Source of the DNA: QNZT01 sp964573205
GTDB taxonomy: Bacteria; Campylobacterota; Campylobacteria; Campylobacterales; QNZT01
Direction of reading: 5' to 3'
DNA: 64,000 nucleotides
Assembly (NCBI GenBank): GCA_964573205.1
Contig: CAZNIT010000028.1
Location: 11,568 to 75,567 of the forward strand
Positions within the stretch are counted from its first letter, which is position 1, and each line of letters starts with the position of its first letter. Shown here piece after piece: positions 7,099 through 16,169 of this stretch. The position numbers were made by a program, and so were the translations under genes. A model generated the notes under the pieces. It did no database searches. It was not told where the DNA came from and saw only the letters and a program-made list of their open reading frames with translations.

Positions 7099-9303
7099 AT
7101 GAACGGTCTTTTATTAACGACTCAGTCAGAAAGTAAAGATATTAAATTTAATATAAAAAAACTTTTAAATACAAAAGATGAACTTGATCAAATGGAGACG
7201 GATTTTTTTCAAAAAACTTTAGAAGATATACTAAAAGAATCGCCGGATGAAAAAAATAAAACATTCCTTATCTCTAAACTTCTCGATATTTCAAAAGATA
7301 GTTTAAAAGAAAAAAAAATTACATCCTCTTTTTCGAACGAAGAGATGATAAAAGATCAAACTTTAAAAGTGACATTACAGGAGTTAACGACATTAGTCTC
7401 TATTTTAAAAAACGATACCGATGAAAATATCGACTTATCGACTACAAACGACGGACTAAAAACCATAATATCTAATTCAAACGCTTTAAAAGAGTTTAAA
7501 AATGCGAAAAATATAGATGATCTTTTAAAAATCGCTCAAAAACATGGTATCGAAATTAAGAATTTTGAATTTTTTTCTACGGAAAAAGCTTTAGATAGTA
7601 GTGCAAAAGAGATAATAAAAAAGATAAAAAGCGAAGATATATTTAACTTGATAAATAAACAAACAGATCCGATCACACAAAAACAAAATCAAAATTCCGA
7701 TCCTCTCCATAGTATCTTTAAAAGAGAGAAAGAGCAAAAATCTCCAAAAAAAATATTACAAAACATCTTGAACTCTAATTCGATGAATGATTCTAAGAAG
7801 ATTGAAACAACCGATAACAAACAATTTCAAAACGACACGATAGAAAAAACTCAACGACAAACAAAAGAGAAACAACCATATGTAAAAAACGATGAAATAA
7901 TCACTTCGATTCAAAAAGATAGAAAAACAAAACATCCAAAACAAAGTCTAAAAACTGATCAAATCCAAAGCACTAATACTTTCAACTCTTTAAAGTCTTT
8001 AAAAAGCAACCATAAAGAACGATATTCGGATATCAATCATAAATCAATCAACTCACAGACCGAAAACGAGCTAAAACAATCACGACAAAATTTACAATCA
8101 ACTACCATCAATCGAGATCACACAAAAAAAATAGAGGCAACCGTTCAAAAAGATCATACGATAAATCCAAATCATGATATACGGATAACATCTGTTAAAG
8201 ATAAACCGAAAAATTTAAATAAACATATAAACAGCCAAAACGAGTATATCATTAACCATAATCACATAAAAAGAATACCGACGACTATGCAAAAAAAATT
8301 AAACGACAGCCAAAACGAGCGAATATCAAGTATTAATCATCATTTATCTGCAAACTCGATCAAAGATGAGCCGACACTTCCTAAAAATAATATAAAAACA
8401 GCTCAAATAAATTCAAACAATTCAGAAAATATAGAATTTACAAACAAAATATTTCCAACTATATCCGAAAATCAACAGACACAAAAAAAAGCGCTTAACC
8501 GGCATTTCGAACAAATTGAACGATTATTTTCAAAAGAGGAAAAAACCTTATCCGATAATTTACGACCAAAAACACTTTTGCAGAATCAATCGGAATCTCA
8601 ATCCACTATTTTAAAAGAGAAAGAAGAGACCGCTATCACTTCTTCAAAAAGAGAAAAACAGGCATTTTCATCAATTTTTATCGATACCAAGATAAATAAA
8701 CAAAGCGGATCCGGTTTTTTAGAAAGTAAAACGATACAAAATTATATTTCAAAACAAACAGTTCAAAACGCTATATCATTAGATAAAATTGATATAAAGG
8801 AAAAAAGTGAGTCTGAATTTCAAAAATCTGAAAATAGTGAACCTGTCGTCAGCGAAAAACATGAAATTTCAACCCAGCAAAAACAACACCCTCCGCATAT
8901 TCAAAAAAATGAACATCATCAACTAAAAAAAACCTTCAATACTTTCGCGCAAGATTTTAGAGAAAAAGTAGAAAACTACAAACCTCCACTTATGAAAATA
9001 AAAATGCAACTAAATCCCGGAAACTTGGGAGAAGTCGATGTTACTTTGATAAATAGAGGTAACAACTTGCAAGTAAATATCAATTCCAATCCCAACACCA
9101 TAGCGATCTTTGCACAAAATCAAACCGAGTTTAAAAACTCCCTAATCAATATGGGATTTACATCTCTTCAGATGAATTTCGGTGAAAACAAAGATAATCA
9201 AAGAGGTCAAAATCACAAAGAAAACGGTAAAAATACAAAATTTTTCGAAGACGATCACATAGAGACGGATGGTTTCGAAATGATCATCCCGCAATACATA
9301 TAA
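7099..9303 (+). CDS. fliK: Flagellar hook-length control protein FliK
   Basis: FliK is exported during hook assembly, measures hook length and switches the export gate to late substrates. The C-terminal domain (about the last 120 residues) has the family's core PPLMKIKMQLNPGNLGEVDV and the LINMGF segment. The first 600 residues are a long, low-complexity linker rich in Asn, Gln, Lys, Ser and His, as expected for a molecular ruler. The longest open frame begins with TTG at 7045, inside the sigma-54 promoter, so the true start is ATG 7099 after AAGGGACA (734 residues). The flgD gene follows 16 bases later. Confidence 0.88.
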   Translation: MNGLLLTTQSESKDIKFNIKKLLNTKDELDQMETDFFQKTLEDILKESPDEKNKTFLISKLLDISKDSLKEKKITSSFSNEEMIKDQTLKVTLQELTTLVSILKNDTDENIDLSTTNDGLKTIISNSNALKEFKNAKNIDDLLKIAQKHGIEIKNFEFFSTEKALDSSAKEIIKKIKSEDIFNLINKQTDPITQKQNQNSDPLHSIFKREKEQKSPKKILQNILNSNSMNDSKKIETTDNKQFQNDTIEKTQRQTKEKQPYVKNDEIITSIQKDRKTKHPKQSLKTDQIQSTNTFNSLKSLKSNHKERYSDINHKSINSQTENELKQSRQNLQSTTINRDHTKKIEATVQKDHTINPNHDIRITSVKDKPKNLNKHINSQNEYIINHNHIKRIPTTMQKKLNDSQNERISSINHHLSANSIKDEPTLPKNNIKTAQINSNNSENIEFTNKIFPTISENQQTQKKALNRHFEQIERLFSKEEKTLSDNLRPKTLLQNQSESQSTILKEKEETAITSSKREKQAFSSIFIDTKINKQSGSGFLESKTIQNYISKQTVQNAISLDKIDIKEKSESEFQKSENSEPVVSEKHEISTQQKQHPPHIQKNEHHQLKKTFNTFAQDFREKVENYKPPLMKIKMQLNPGNLGEVDVTLINRGNNLQVNINSNPNTIAIFAQNQTEFKNSLINMGFTSLQMNFGENKDNQRGQNHKENGKNTKFFEDDHIETDGFEMIIPQYI
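8231..8319 (+). repeat. Degenerate internal repeat in the fliK linker
   Basis: The 14-base word ACAGCCAAAACGAG occurs at 8231-8244 and 8306-8319, 75 bases (25 codons) apart and in frame. A related protein pattern, H-x-K-K/R-I-x-x-T-x-Q-K, occurs near 8120 and again near 8265. This suggests the linker grew by duplication followed by divergence. Confidence 0.55.
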
Positions 9304-9319
9304 AACAAGGATAAAAAAA

Positions 9320-9997
9320 ATGGCAACTATCGATTCATTAAACAACTCTACAACCGCTTTAGGCACTACGGCTACAAATCCCGACTCCATTTTAGGAAAA
9401 GACGATTTCATGAAGCTTCTCTTGACGGAACTTCAACATCAAGATCCAACCAGTCCCATGGATAGTGACAAAATTTTATCTCAAACTTCTCAACTAGCTA
9501 CACTAGAAGCTCAAGAAAATACGAACAAAGCACTAGAACAATTAACGCAAAGTTTAAAAAGCAGTAAAGATTTCGCCGCCGTAAGCACCATAGGAAAATT
9601 TGCAAGGCTGGAAAACAAAGTAAACCTTACTCAAGATACGAAAGGAAATCTAAATCCGGTTAATTTTGAACTGAACTTCAAAGAAGATATCAAAGATGGA
9701 CAAATCGAAATATATGACGAAAAGAACAGGCTCGTAAAAACTATCGAGTTAAAAGAAGATACGAAAGGAAAACACTCTTTTAGTTGGGACGGATTGAACA
9801 ATGCGGGAGAAAAAGCGAAAACCGGCACTTACTCCATTTATGCAAATTATTACAATCAAGACGGTGTGAAACTTAGCGGGGAATTTGGTTCGTACAAGGT
9901 CGAATCGGTCAAATTTGAAGATGAAAAGACCTATTTGAAACTAAACGGAAGTTTCATTCCTTTTGATAAAATTCAGGAAATTTATGAAGGAGTATAG
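9320..9997 (+). CDS. flgD: Flagellar hook assembly (capping) protein FlgD
   Basis: FlgD caps the growing hook and helps FlgE subunits polymerise. The 225 residues have the conserved N-terminal export and capping region (LGKDDFMKLLLTELQHQDPTSPMDS, about 26-50) and a C-terminal beta-rich FlgD/Tudor-Ig type region with SFSWDGLNNAGEKAKTGTYS. An AAGGATAAAAAAA ribosome site precedes ATG 9320. It lies between fliK and flgE; its TAG is immediately followed by the flgE ATG. Confidence 0.94.
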   Translation: MATIDSLNNSTTALGTTATNPDSILGKDDFMKLLLTELQHQDPTSPMDSDKILSQTSQLATLEAQENTNKALEQLTQSLKSSKDFAAVSTIGKFARLENKVNLTQDTKGNLNPVNFELNFKEDIKDGQIEIYDEKNRLVKTIELKEDTKGKHSFSWDGLNNAGEKAKTGTYSIYANYYNQDGVKLSGEFGSYKVESVKFEDEKTYLKLNGSFIPFDKIQEIYEGV

Positions 9998-11329
9998 ATG
10001 AACAGCTCTTTTTATAACGGTATTTCAGGAATAAAAACTCATCAATTCGGTTTGGATGTATGGGCTGACAATATAGCAAATACGAATAAAGTCGGATTCA
10101 AGTCGTCAATTCCGGAATTTTCTACCGTTTTTTCAACGACTTTAACAAACTATCTTTCAACTCCTACATCAAACGATACGGGACTTGGAAGCCGTGCATA
10201 TGCGACTCATTTGCAATTTTCACAAGGTTCCGTTTCAAAAACCGAAAATCCCTTCGATCTGGCTATAAACGGAGACGGTTGGTTTGGTGTGGTAAATCAA
10301 GAGAATGAAATTTTATTTACTCGAGCGGGACTCTTTAACAAAGATTCCGATGGTTTTTTAACTGATCCCTCCGGAAACTATCTACTTGGCACGCTTTCGG
10401 GAAATATTCAAAACGGTGCGGTTATAGACAATCCCGTTAAAGATATAGACTTAAGCGCAACCGACAATCAATCGAAAATAGATCTATCCGACAATATCGT
10501 AATGCCGGCAAAACCAACCACACAAATAAATTTCAAAGCGACGCTTGATTCAAAGCCGATTATAGAGAAAACTCCCGACGGAAATGAAATAGAAATACCC
10601 AATAAAGAGAGTTTTACGACTTCGTTGATAAATGCTGACGGAAGCGAAAGTTTTTTGGACATAGATTTTATCAAAGCGGTTCCTCAACTTCCGGATAAAA
10701 CCGTTTGGAGCGCGAAAGCCACACTAAAGGATAAAGATCAAAATATCATTTTTGAGAGTGAAGGTGAACTTAACTTCAACGCTAGAGGAGCACTAGTGTC
10801 AAACACTCTCTCGTCGATAAACAACAACGGCTCCCAAGTCTCCTTGAATTTCGGTTCACTATACGATCCTACAATCGCCAATAGCGGGTTTGACGGTCTC
10901 ATATCCTATCACGGCGACTCGGCAGGATCTTTCAGACAAATTACAAACGACGGAAAAAAAAGCGGCGAACTTTTGGATTATAGTATAGATCAAGATGGAA
11001 CTATCGTTGCCGCTTTTAGTAACGGAGAGTCGATTCCGGTTGCAAAAATAGCTCTTTTTCATTTTCAAAACAATGCTGGCTTGGAGCAGGCGTCTCCGGT
11101 ATATTTCAAACAAACGGCAAATAGCGGAACTCCTCAGTTCTTTAAAGATAAAGACGGTAAAACTATAGATACGGCAACCATCTCAAGTCACTCGCTTGAA
11201 ATGGCCAATCTCTCTATGGGAACTGCACTAACCGAACTTATAATCATGCAAAAGGCTTTTGACGCCAGCGCAAAAAGCATAACGACAAGCGATCAGATGA
11301 TACAAAATGCGATCAATATGAAAAAATAA
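9998..11329 (+). CDS. flgE: Flagellar hook protein FlgE (shorter paralog)
   Basis: The 443-residue axial protein has the rod/hook N-terminal signature (NIANTNKVGFKSS, about 27-39) and a matching C-terminal helix (ALTELIIMQKAFDASAKSITTSDQM). These two ends form the D0 coiled coil of hook subunits; the middle is beta-rich. It follows flgD directly, as flgE does in Campylobacter. A second, 630-residue hook protein is encoded just downstream, so this shorter protein may be the minor hook or hook-like paralog. Which one forms the main hook cannot be decided from sequence. Confidence 0.86.
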   Translation: MNSSFYNGISGIKTHQFGLDVWADNIANTNKVGFKSSIPEFSTVFSTTLTNYLSTPTSNDTGLGSRAYATHLQFSQGSVSKTENPFDLAINGDGWFGVVNQENEILFTRAGLFNKDSDGFLTDPSGNYLLGTLSGNIQNGAVIDNPVKDIDLSATDNQSKIDLSDNIVMPAKPTTQINFKATLDSKPIIEKTPDGNEIEIPNKESFTTSLINADGSESFLDIDFIKAVPQLPDKTVWSAKATLKDKDQNIIFESEGELNFNARGALVSNTLSSINNNGSQVSLNFGSLYDPTIANSGFDGLISYHGDSAGSFRQITNDGKKSGELLDYSIDQDGTIVAAFSNGESIPVAKIALFHFQNNAGLEQASPVYFKQTANSGTPQFFKDKDGKTIDTATISSHSLEMANLSMGTALTELIIMQKAFDASAKSITTSDQMIQNAINMKK

Positions 11330-11357
11330 TTTTCAATAATTAAAACCGCTCATTTTT

Positions 11358-11373
11358 GGGCACGCTACTTGCT
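11358..11373 (+). promoter_or_regulatory. Sigma-54 promoter for the long hook gene
   Basis: GGGCAC-N5-TTGCT has the invariant GG (11359-11360) and GC (11371-11372) 10 bases apart, the same spacing as at 7046. The spacer begins GCT in both. It lies 55 bases before the ATG at 11429, so the long hook gene has its own sigma-54 start site rather than relying on read-through from fliK. Confidence 0.87.
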
Positions 11374-11428
11374 CTATAATTTTTAAGAGTGAGGAGTTGT
11401 AAAAAACACTAAAACAAAGGATTCACAA

Positions 11429-13321
11429 ATGATGAGATCACTATGGGCAGGCGTTTCCGGTCTGCAAGCACACCAAATCGCAATGGATGTTGAAGGTAAC
11501 AATATAGCCAATGTCAATACCAGCGGATTTAAATACTCTCGTGCGAACTTTTCAGATATGTTATCTCAAACGGCAAAAATAGCAACTGCACCCCAAGGAA
11601 ATTTAGGCGGTAAAAATCCGATGCAAGTGGGGCTTGGAACGGAAGTGAACTCGGTGACGAGGATTTTCTCTCAAGGTTCAGTCCAGACAACGGGAAAAAC
11701 TACCGATCTTGCCATTCAGGGAGACGGTTTTTTCGTTGTGAGTCAAGATGGCGGCGTTACTTACAAATATAGTAGAAACGGTGATTTTGTTTTTGACTCG
11801 AACGGAAATTTCGTTACGAACAACGGTCTTGTGGCACAAGGTTGGGTAAGAGATCCTGAAACCGGTAAAATCGATACCGCGGCTCCAATCCAAAATATAA
11901 AAATTCAACCCGGTCTTACTACTCCGGCAAAACCGACTTCCGAAGTAAGTATAAAAGCGAACCTAAATGCCGGAAATCTAATAGAAAATATGTCGGTAAT
12001 CAGACCTCTTGATGAAAATGCCGGTTTAAACGGAACCGACGGTATCGCAAATACGAAAGATGACGAAAAAGTCGATGATTTCAATGTTTTATATACGGCC
12101 GACGGAAAATCTTTTAACATAAAGGCTGCCGCTCTTACCAAAAATGCGGCTAACACTATCACGGGAGCAACCGGAGGACAAGGTATAGAAGTCAGTTTTG
12201 ACGGAGGTTCATCAAAAAGACAATTCAGATACTCGGATGATCCGGATGCGGTGAACTTCACTCAAAATTACACTTGGGTAGATCAAAACGGTGTCACACA
12301 AACTTCACAAGTACACTATTTCAGGACAACAGAAGATTTAAGAGCAAAACTTCAAGACTTTGCAGACGACACTTCGGCAGGAGTTAAAGTAACCGTAAAC
12401 GATCAAGGAAAATTTCAGATAGACAACTCAGCCGGTGCTAATTCTCTCTCCATACAAGTCGGAGGAATCGTTGATGGAGCGACGGAAAATAACGAACTTT
12501 TCACTCAAGCACTCTCGCCGTTTTCGGGACAACTCTCGGCCGGAAGTTCGGGTTCAAAAATTTCTCAACAGATAAATGCCGCAACCCATGCGGCAAGTAT
12601 CGATATATTTGACTCTCTAGGATCAAAACATACGGTGAGAGTCGAATATAGAAAAGCGGGATACATATACGACAACAACAATGTAAAAACCGGTGTTTCA
12701 TGGGATATGAAGATCTCGGTTCCAAAACCGGGCGAAATAGGTGGAACCATAAATCCGAACGAGTTGGAAGGTCAAGTTATATTTAATTCCGACGGCTCAC
12801 TAGCTTCATATACTCCAACAAGTATAACATATACGGCAAACAACGGATCATCTCCAAATCAAACGATTTTATTAAACCTCGGAAGAACGAATAAATTCGA
12901 CGGTATGACGAGTTTTGATAGTGCTTCCAATACCGCGGGAATTTCACAAGACGGCTTCACCGGAGGAGATCTCGACGGTATAAGGATAGATCAATCCGGT
13001 ACGCTTGTAGGAAGTTTTACAAACGGAAGATCGTTTGCATTGGCACAAATCGCTATGGCGAAATTTACAAACAACATCGGTCTTGAGAGTGATGGCGGAA
13101 ATGTTTTCGTTCAAACGGCCAACTCCGGTGAACCGGTAATAGGCCAAGCTGCGGCCGGCGGTCGTGGATTTGTCCAGTCGAGCGCACTTGAGATGTCAAA
13201 TGTGGATCTAAGCAGATCTTTGACTCAACTCATAGTTATCCAAAGAGGTTTTCAAGCAAGCTCAAAAACCATCACGACATCGGATCAGATGTTAAACACT
13301 CTTCTTCAGCTTAAACAATAG
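11429..13321 (+). CDS. flgE: Flagellar hook protein FlgE (long form)
   Basis: A 630-residue hook subunit. It has the N-terminal axial signature (GNNIANVNTSGFKYSRANF, about 28-46) and the C-terminal partner (LTQLIVIQRGFQASSKTITTSDQML). Between them are the FlgE D1/D2 domains, including the central block with DSLGSKHTVRVEYRK and FNSDGSLASYTP. The larger, surface-exposed middle is typical of the main hook protein of Campylobacterota. It has its own sigma-54 promoter. Start is ATG 11429, preceded by CAAAGGATTCACAA. A hairpin and thyX follow. Confidence 0.92.
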   Translation: MMRSLWAGVSGLQAHQIAMDVEGNNIANVNTSGFKYSRANFSDMLSQTAKIATAPQGNLGGKNPMQVGLGTEVNSVTRIFSQGSVQTTGKTTDLAIQGDGFFVVSQDGGVTYKYSRNGDFVFDSNGNFVTNNGLVAQGWVRDPETGKIDTAAPIQNIKIQPGLTTPAKPTSEVSIKANLNAGNLIENMSVIRPLDENAGLNGTDGIANTKDDEKVDDFNVLYTADGKSFNIKAAALTKNAANTITGATGGQGIEVSFDGGSSKRQFRYSDDPDAVNFTQNYTWVDQNGVTQTSQVHYFRTTEDLRAKLQDFADDTSAGVKVTVNDQGKFQIDNSAGANSLSIQVGGIVDGATENNELFTQALSPFSGQLSAGSSGSKISQQINAATHAASIDIFDSLGSKHTVRVEYRKAGYIYDNNNVKTGVSWDMKISVPKPGEIGGTINPNELEGQVIFNSDGSLASYTPTSITYTANNGSSPNQTILLNLGRTNKFDGMTSFDSASNTAGISQDGFTGGDLDGIRIDQSGTLVGSFTNGRSFALAQIAMAKFTNNIGLESDGGNVFVQTANSGEPVIGQAAAGGRGFVQSSALEMSNVDLSRSLTQLIVIQRGFQASSKTITTSDQMLNTLLQLKQ

Positions 13322-13332
13322 ATAGATTTTAT

Positions 13333-13365
13333 ATACTAAGTCCTAAAAAATTTGGGGCTTAGTAT
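13333..13365 (+). promoter_or_regulatory. Hairpin that pairs with the thyX ribosome site
   Basis: An 11-bp stem (ATACTAAGTCC, 13333-13343, with GGGCTTAGTAT, 13355-13365, one G.U pair) has an 11-base loop. Its 3' arm contains most of the GGGG (13354-13357) that serves as the thyX Shine-Dalgarno site and ends one base before ATG 13367. No T-run follows, so it does not look like an ordinary terminator of the hook gene. Confidence 0.65.
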
Positions 13366-13366
13366 C

Positions 13367-13993
13367 ATGAAAATCACTCTCCTTCACCATACTCCGTTAG
13401 TCGTCTGCGCAAACGCCATTAGAACATGTTGGCAGAGTTTTGACAAAAGCGACCGAGGCGGAGAAAAAGACAAAGAACTTATAGATAGAGTGGGGAATAA
13501 ATTCAAACATGCATCGACACTCGAGCATCTTGTTTATTCGTTCTATATACAGGGAGTATCCCGTGCGCTTTTACAAGAACTCTCCCGCCATAGAATCGCC
13601 TCTTTATCCGTAAAATCGACAAGATACACCCTAAAAGAGTTAAAAAACGAAGAGCCTTTTTCGCTAAATGATAAAAATAGAGCTCAAAAATATCTTATTT
13701 TTACGGATGACGACCTTGTAAATCAGATGAGTATAAAAGCTCTTGAGAATCTAAGATATCTACTCTCAAAAGGAATCGGCAACGATAAAGCCAAATACGC
13801 TCTTCCTGAATCCTATAAAACGGAGCTGACTTGGACAATAAACGCTAGGAGTCTGCAAAATTTTTTAACTCTTAGAAGTGATAAATCGGCACTTTGGGAG
13901 ATACGAAACCTTGCAAAAGAGATTTTTTTGACTCTACCGAAAGAGCACCGCTATATTTTTGAAGAGTGTGTTAAAAACCTAAAAACTTTTTAA
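13367..13993 (+). CDS. thyX: Flavin-dependent thymidylate synthase
   Basis: ThyX makes dTMP from dUMP using FAD, NADPH and methylene-tetrahydrofolate. The ThyX signature RHR-x7-S is complete at residues 74-84. The protein has 208 residues, near the family norm. The longest open frame starts at TTG 13352, inside a hairpin; ATG 13367 is nine bases after GGGG and is the likely start. It lies between the hook gene and a convergent lipoprotein gene, whose end overlaps its own by about 23 bases. No thyA is seen in the window. Confidence 0.94.
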   Translation: MKITLLHHTPLVVCANAIRTCWQSFDKSDRGGEKDKELIDRVGNKFKHASTLEHLVYSFYIQGVSRALLQELSRHRIASLSVKSTRYTLKELKNEEPFSLNDKNRAQKYLIFTDDDLVNQMSIKALENLRYLLSKGIGNDKAKYALPESYKTELTWTINARSLQNFLTLRSDKSALWEIRNLAKEIFLTLPKEHRYIFEECVKNLKTF

Positions 13994-14879
13994 GAACCTT
14001 CAGTACTTCTTTAGGTTTTTCTTCATGAGGAATATGTCCGCACTTTGGAATTATCACCAATTTCGAGTTTTTCAAATCTTTATGCAGTCTATACGCTTTA
14101 TCTTTGGGAATGACGATATCGTTTTCACCCCAAATAAGAAGAGTCGGTATTTTAATAGTCGCATATTTTTTTGATATCTTATCGATATCTTCTGGAATCA
14201 ACTCTTTTGTCGTTTTAAAATAGACGGATTTTGCATTTGGAAGATATAGGTTTTTAGTATACTCTTTAACTATATCTTCCGGAATTTTACTATCGTCGTA
14301 AAATGCATAACGATACGATTCTTTCACTTCAAGACTAGAGGGAATTATAAAAAATCCTATTTTCCCGACAAGCGGTATTTGAAGCCATCTTATCAATTTT
14401 GGCAATCTCTGATCATAGCAGGCGCTATCGATCAAAACCATCTTTTCAACTCTCTTCGGATCCATCAATACAAGCGATAAAGCAACGCCACCGCCGTAAG
14501 AGTGACCTATGAGTATGATATTTCTTAAGTCATGCTCTTTTAAAAAACGATCTACCAAAACAGCTTGATCGTAAACGGAGTATCCGCTATTTTTCGGTTT
14601 AGGGGATTTGCCAAAACCTTTTAAATCTATGGCGTAAACTCTAAAATGCTTTGAAAGTTCGGGTATTAAACGGCTAAAACTATATCCGCTGGCACCGAAG
14701 CCGTGAAGAAGCACCAAAACGCGATCACCCTCTTTACCGAAAATCTCGGTATGAAGTTTTATCTCTTTTTGAACGTCATTATTCAGAACTCTTCTTTCCC
14801 AAGTATTAGGTATCTTTTGACTGCATCCGCCAAACAAAAATAAAATCCCCCATAAAACTCTAAATAACTTCCACTTCAT
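13971..14879 (-). CDS. Alpha/beta-hydrolase lipoprotein
   Basis: The protein (302 residues) begins with a lipoprotein signal: a hydrophobic stretch, then FGG-Cys19, so it is probably lipid-anchored in the envelope. The hydrolase fold has the oxyanion motif LLHGFG (57-62), the nucleophile motif GHSYGG (Ser127), an acid in WGENDIV and a histidine in CGHIPHEE. Substrate is unknown; esterase or lipase activity is likely. Start ATG 14879 overlaps the end of pepD by 20 bases, which suggests coupled translation. Its own 3' end overlaps thyX. Confidence 0.82.
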   Translation of the reverse strand: MKWKLFRVLWGILFLFGGCSQKIPNTWERRVLNNDVQKEIKLHTEIFGKEGDRVLVLLHGFGASGYSFSRLIPELSKHFRVYAIDLKGFGKSPKPKNSGYSVYDQAVLVDRFLKEHDLRNIILIGHSYGGGVALSLVLMDPKRVEKMVLIDSACYDQRLPKLIRWLQIPLVGKIGFFIIPSSLEVKESYRYAFYDDSKIPEDIVKEYTKNLYLPNAKSVYFKTTKELIPEDIDKISKKYATIKIPTLLIWGENDIVIPKDKAYRLHKDLKNSKLVIIPKCGHIPHEEKPKEVLKVLKKFLGF

Positions 14880-16137
14880 CAATCACCCGTTGTAAAACTT
14901 CATATATTTTCTCGATCGAAACAATCTCTACTTCCTCGTTTAATGAGTGAGGAAAGCGAATGTTCGGACCGATCGAAGCTATCTTAATATCCGGATAAAT
15001 ACTTGAAATCACAGCACACTCCAATCCCGCATGAATCGCTTTAAACTCACATTTACGAAAAATCTTTTTCATCTCTTTATAAACAAGTTTTGAAAAATCG
15101 TTTACTTCCGGCTTCCACGCAGGATATTTATCCATCGATTTCGTCTTATAGTTACGGCTGTAAAAAAAATCCGTTATCTCTTTTTCTATCTTCTGCAATC
15201 CGCTCTCATTCATCGCTCTAGCGGATGTTTCTATAACAAATTCATCATTTTTCAGCTCAGCTAAAGCTAGATTCGCACTTATATACGGGATTTTCAACTC
15301 TTTGTCATACTCTATCACACCATGAGTAAATTCATTCAATATCTCTAAAATTTTTGAACTTTCCGCAATTACTTTATATCTATTTTCAATAGGTTTCACC
15401 TTTACATGTTCGCTATCTTTTAAGACCTCCAAACTCGACACGACGGCTTTTAGATTCGACGGTATCGAATTTATTCTCTCTCCACCTTTTAATTTAGCTA
15501 TTTTTATCTCTTTGTTTTTGCAAAATGAAGCAAAAATTTTTATCGCATTCGGAATTTTTTTATCTATATCCACACCGGAGTGACCGCCGGGAAGTTTCGA
15601 TATTTCAATCTCATAAAAGCTATTTTCGCTCTCAATTAATTTATATCTCTTTCTGGCGGATATATCAACTCCTCCCGCACACCCTATATAGACTTCACCG
15701 TCTTTTTCACTATCCAAATTCAACATATATCTACTTTCAAGATTAAAACTCAAAGCTTTGGCACCCACAAGTCCGACCTCTTCATCGGCCGTAAATAGGA
15801 ATTCGCAATTTTTCCTTTTATCCATTAAATCCATCATCATAGCTATCGCTATGGCGTTATCGGCTCCAAGCGACGAGTTTTGCGCGAATATTTTTCCATT
15901 TTTTATAACTACTTTGATATTCGGAGCCTCCGCGACACATACCATATCGTAGTGGGCTTGAAGAGAAATTATAGGATTTTTATTTAGTAGTTTCGCCAGT
16001 ATATTTCCGAATTCATCCGTCCATACGCCGTAACCTCTACTTTTTGCGAAATCGATAAGAAATTTTTTTAGTTTTTCACTATTGTGCGAACAGTGAGGAA
16101 TTTTTGTTATTTGCAGAAAATATTCAATTATCTTCAT
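14860..16137 (-). CDS. pepD: Aminoacyl-histidine dipeptidase (M20 family, PepD-like)
   Basis: This is a cytoplasmic zinc dipeptidase that cleaves dipeptides such as Xaa-His. The 425 residues carry the M20 metal-site motifs: AHYDMV (His62, Asp64), GADNA (Asp94), DEEVG (Glu119-Glu120) and a later LDSEKD, with the dimerisation domain in the middle. E. coli PepD is about 485 residues, so this is a shorter member. The ATG at 16137 follows a perfect hairpin that contains its ribosome site. It sits 33 bases after the outer-membrane protein gene and overlaps the lipoprotein hydrolase. Confidence 0.86.
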   Translation of the reverse strand: MKIIEYFLQITKIPHCSHNSEKLKKFLIDFAKSRGYGVWTDEFGNILAKLLNKNPIISLQAHYDMVCVAEAPNIKVVIKNGKIFAQNSSLGADNAIAIAMMMDLMDKRKNCEFLFTADEEVGLVGAKALSFNLESRYMLNLDSEKDGEVYIGCAGGVDISARKRYKLIESENSFYEIEISKLPGGHSGVDIDKKIPNAIKIFASFCKNKEIKIAKLKGGERINSIPSNLKAVVSSLEVLKDSEHVKVKPIENRYKVIAESSKILEILNEFTHGVIEYDKELKIPYISANLALAELKNDEFVIETSARAMNESGLQKIEKEITDFFYSRNYKTKSMDKYPAWKPEVNDFSKLVYKEMKKIFRKCEFKAIHAGLECAVISSIYPDIKIASIGPNIRFPHSLNEEVEIVSIEKIYEVLQRVIDEVEVI

Positions 16138-16138
16138 A

Positions 16139-16162
16139 GGTATCCTTTTTTAAAAGGATACC
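16139..16162 (-). promoter_or_regulatory. Perfect hairpin covering the pepD ribosome site
   Basis: GGTATCCTTTT (16139-16149) pairs with AAAAGGATACC (16152-16162), 11 bp with a 2-base spacer. Read on the minus strand, the 3' arm contains AAGGA, the pepD Shine-Dalgarno sequence, and ends one base before the ATG. The T-run lies ahead of the hairpin rather than after it, so it is not a normal terminator for the gene upstream. Confidence 0.65.
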
Positions 16163-16169
16163 AAAAAAA

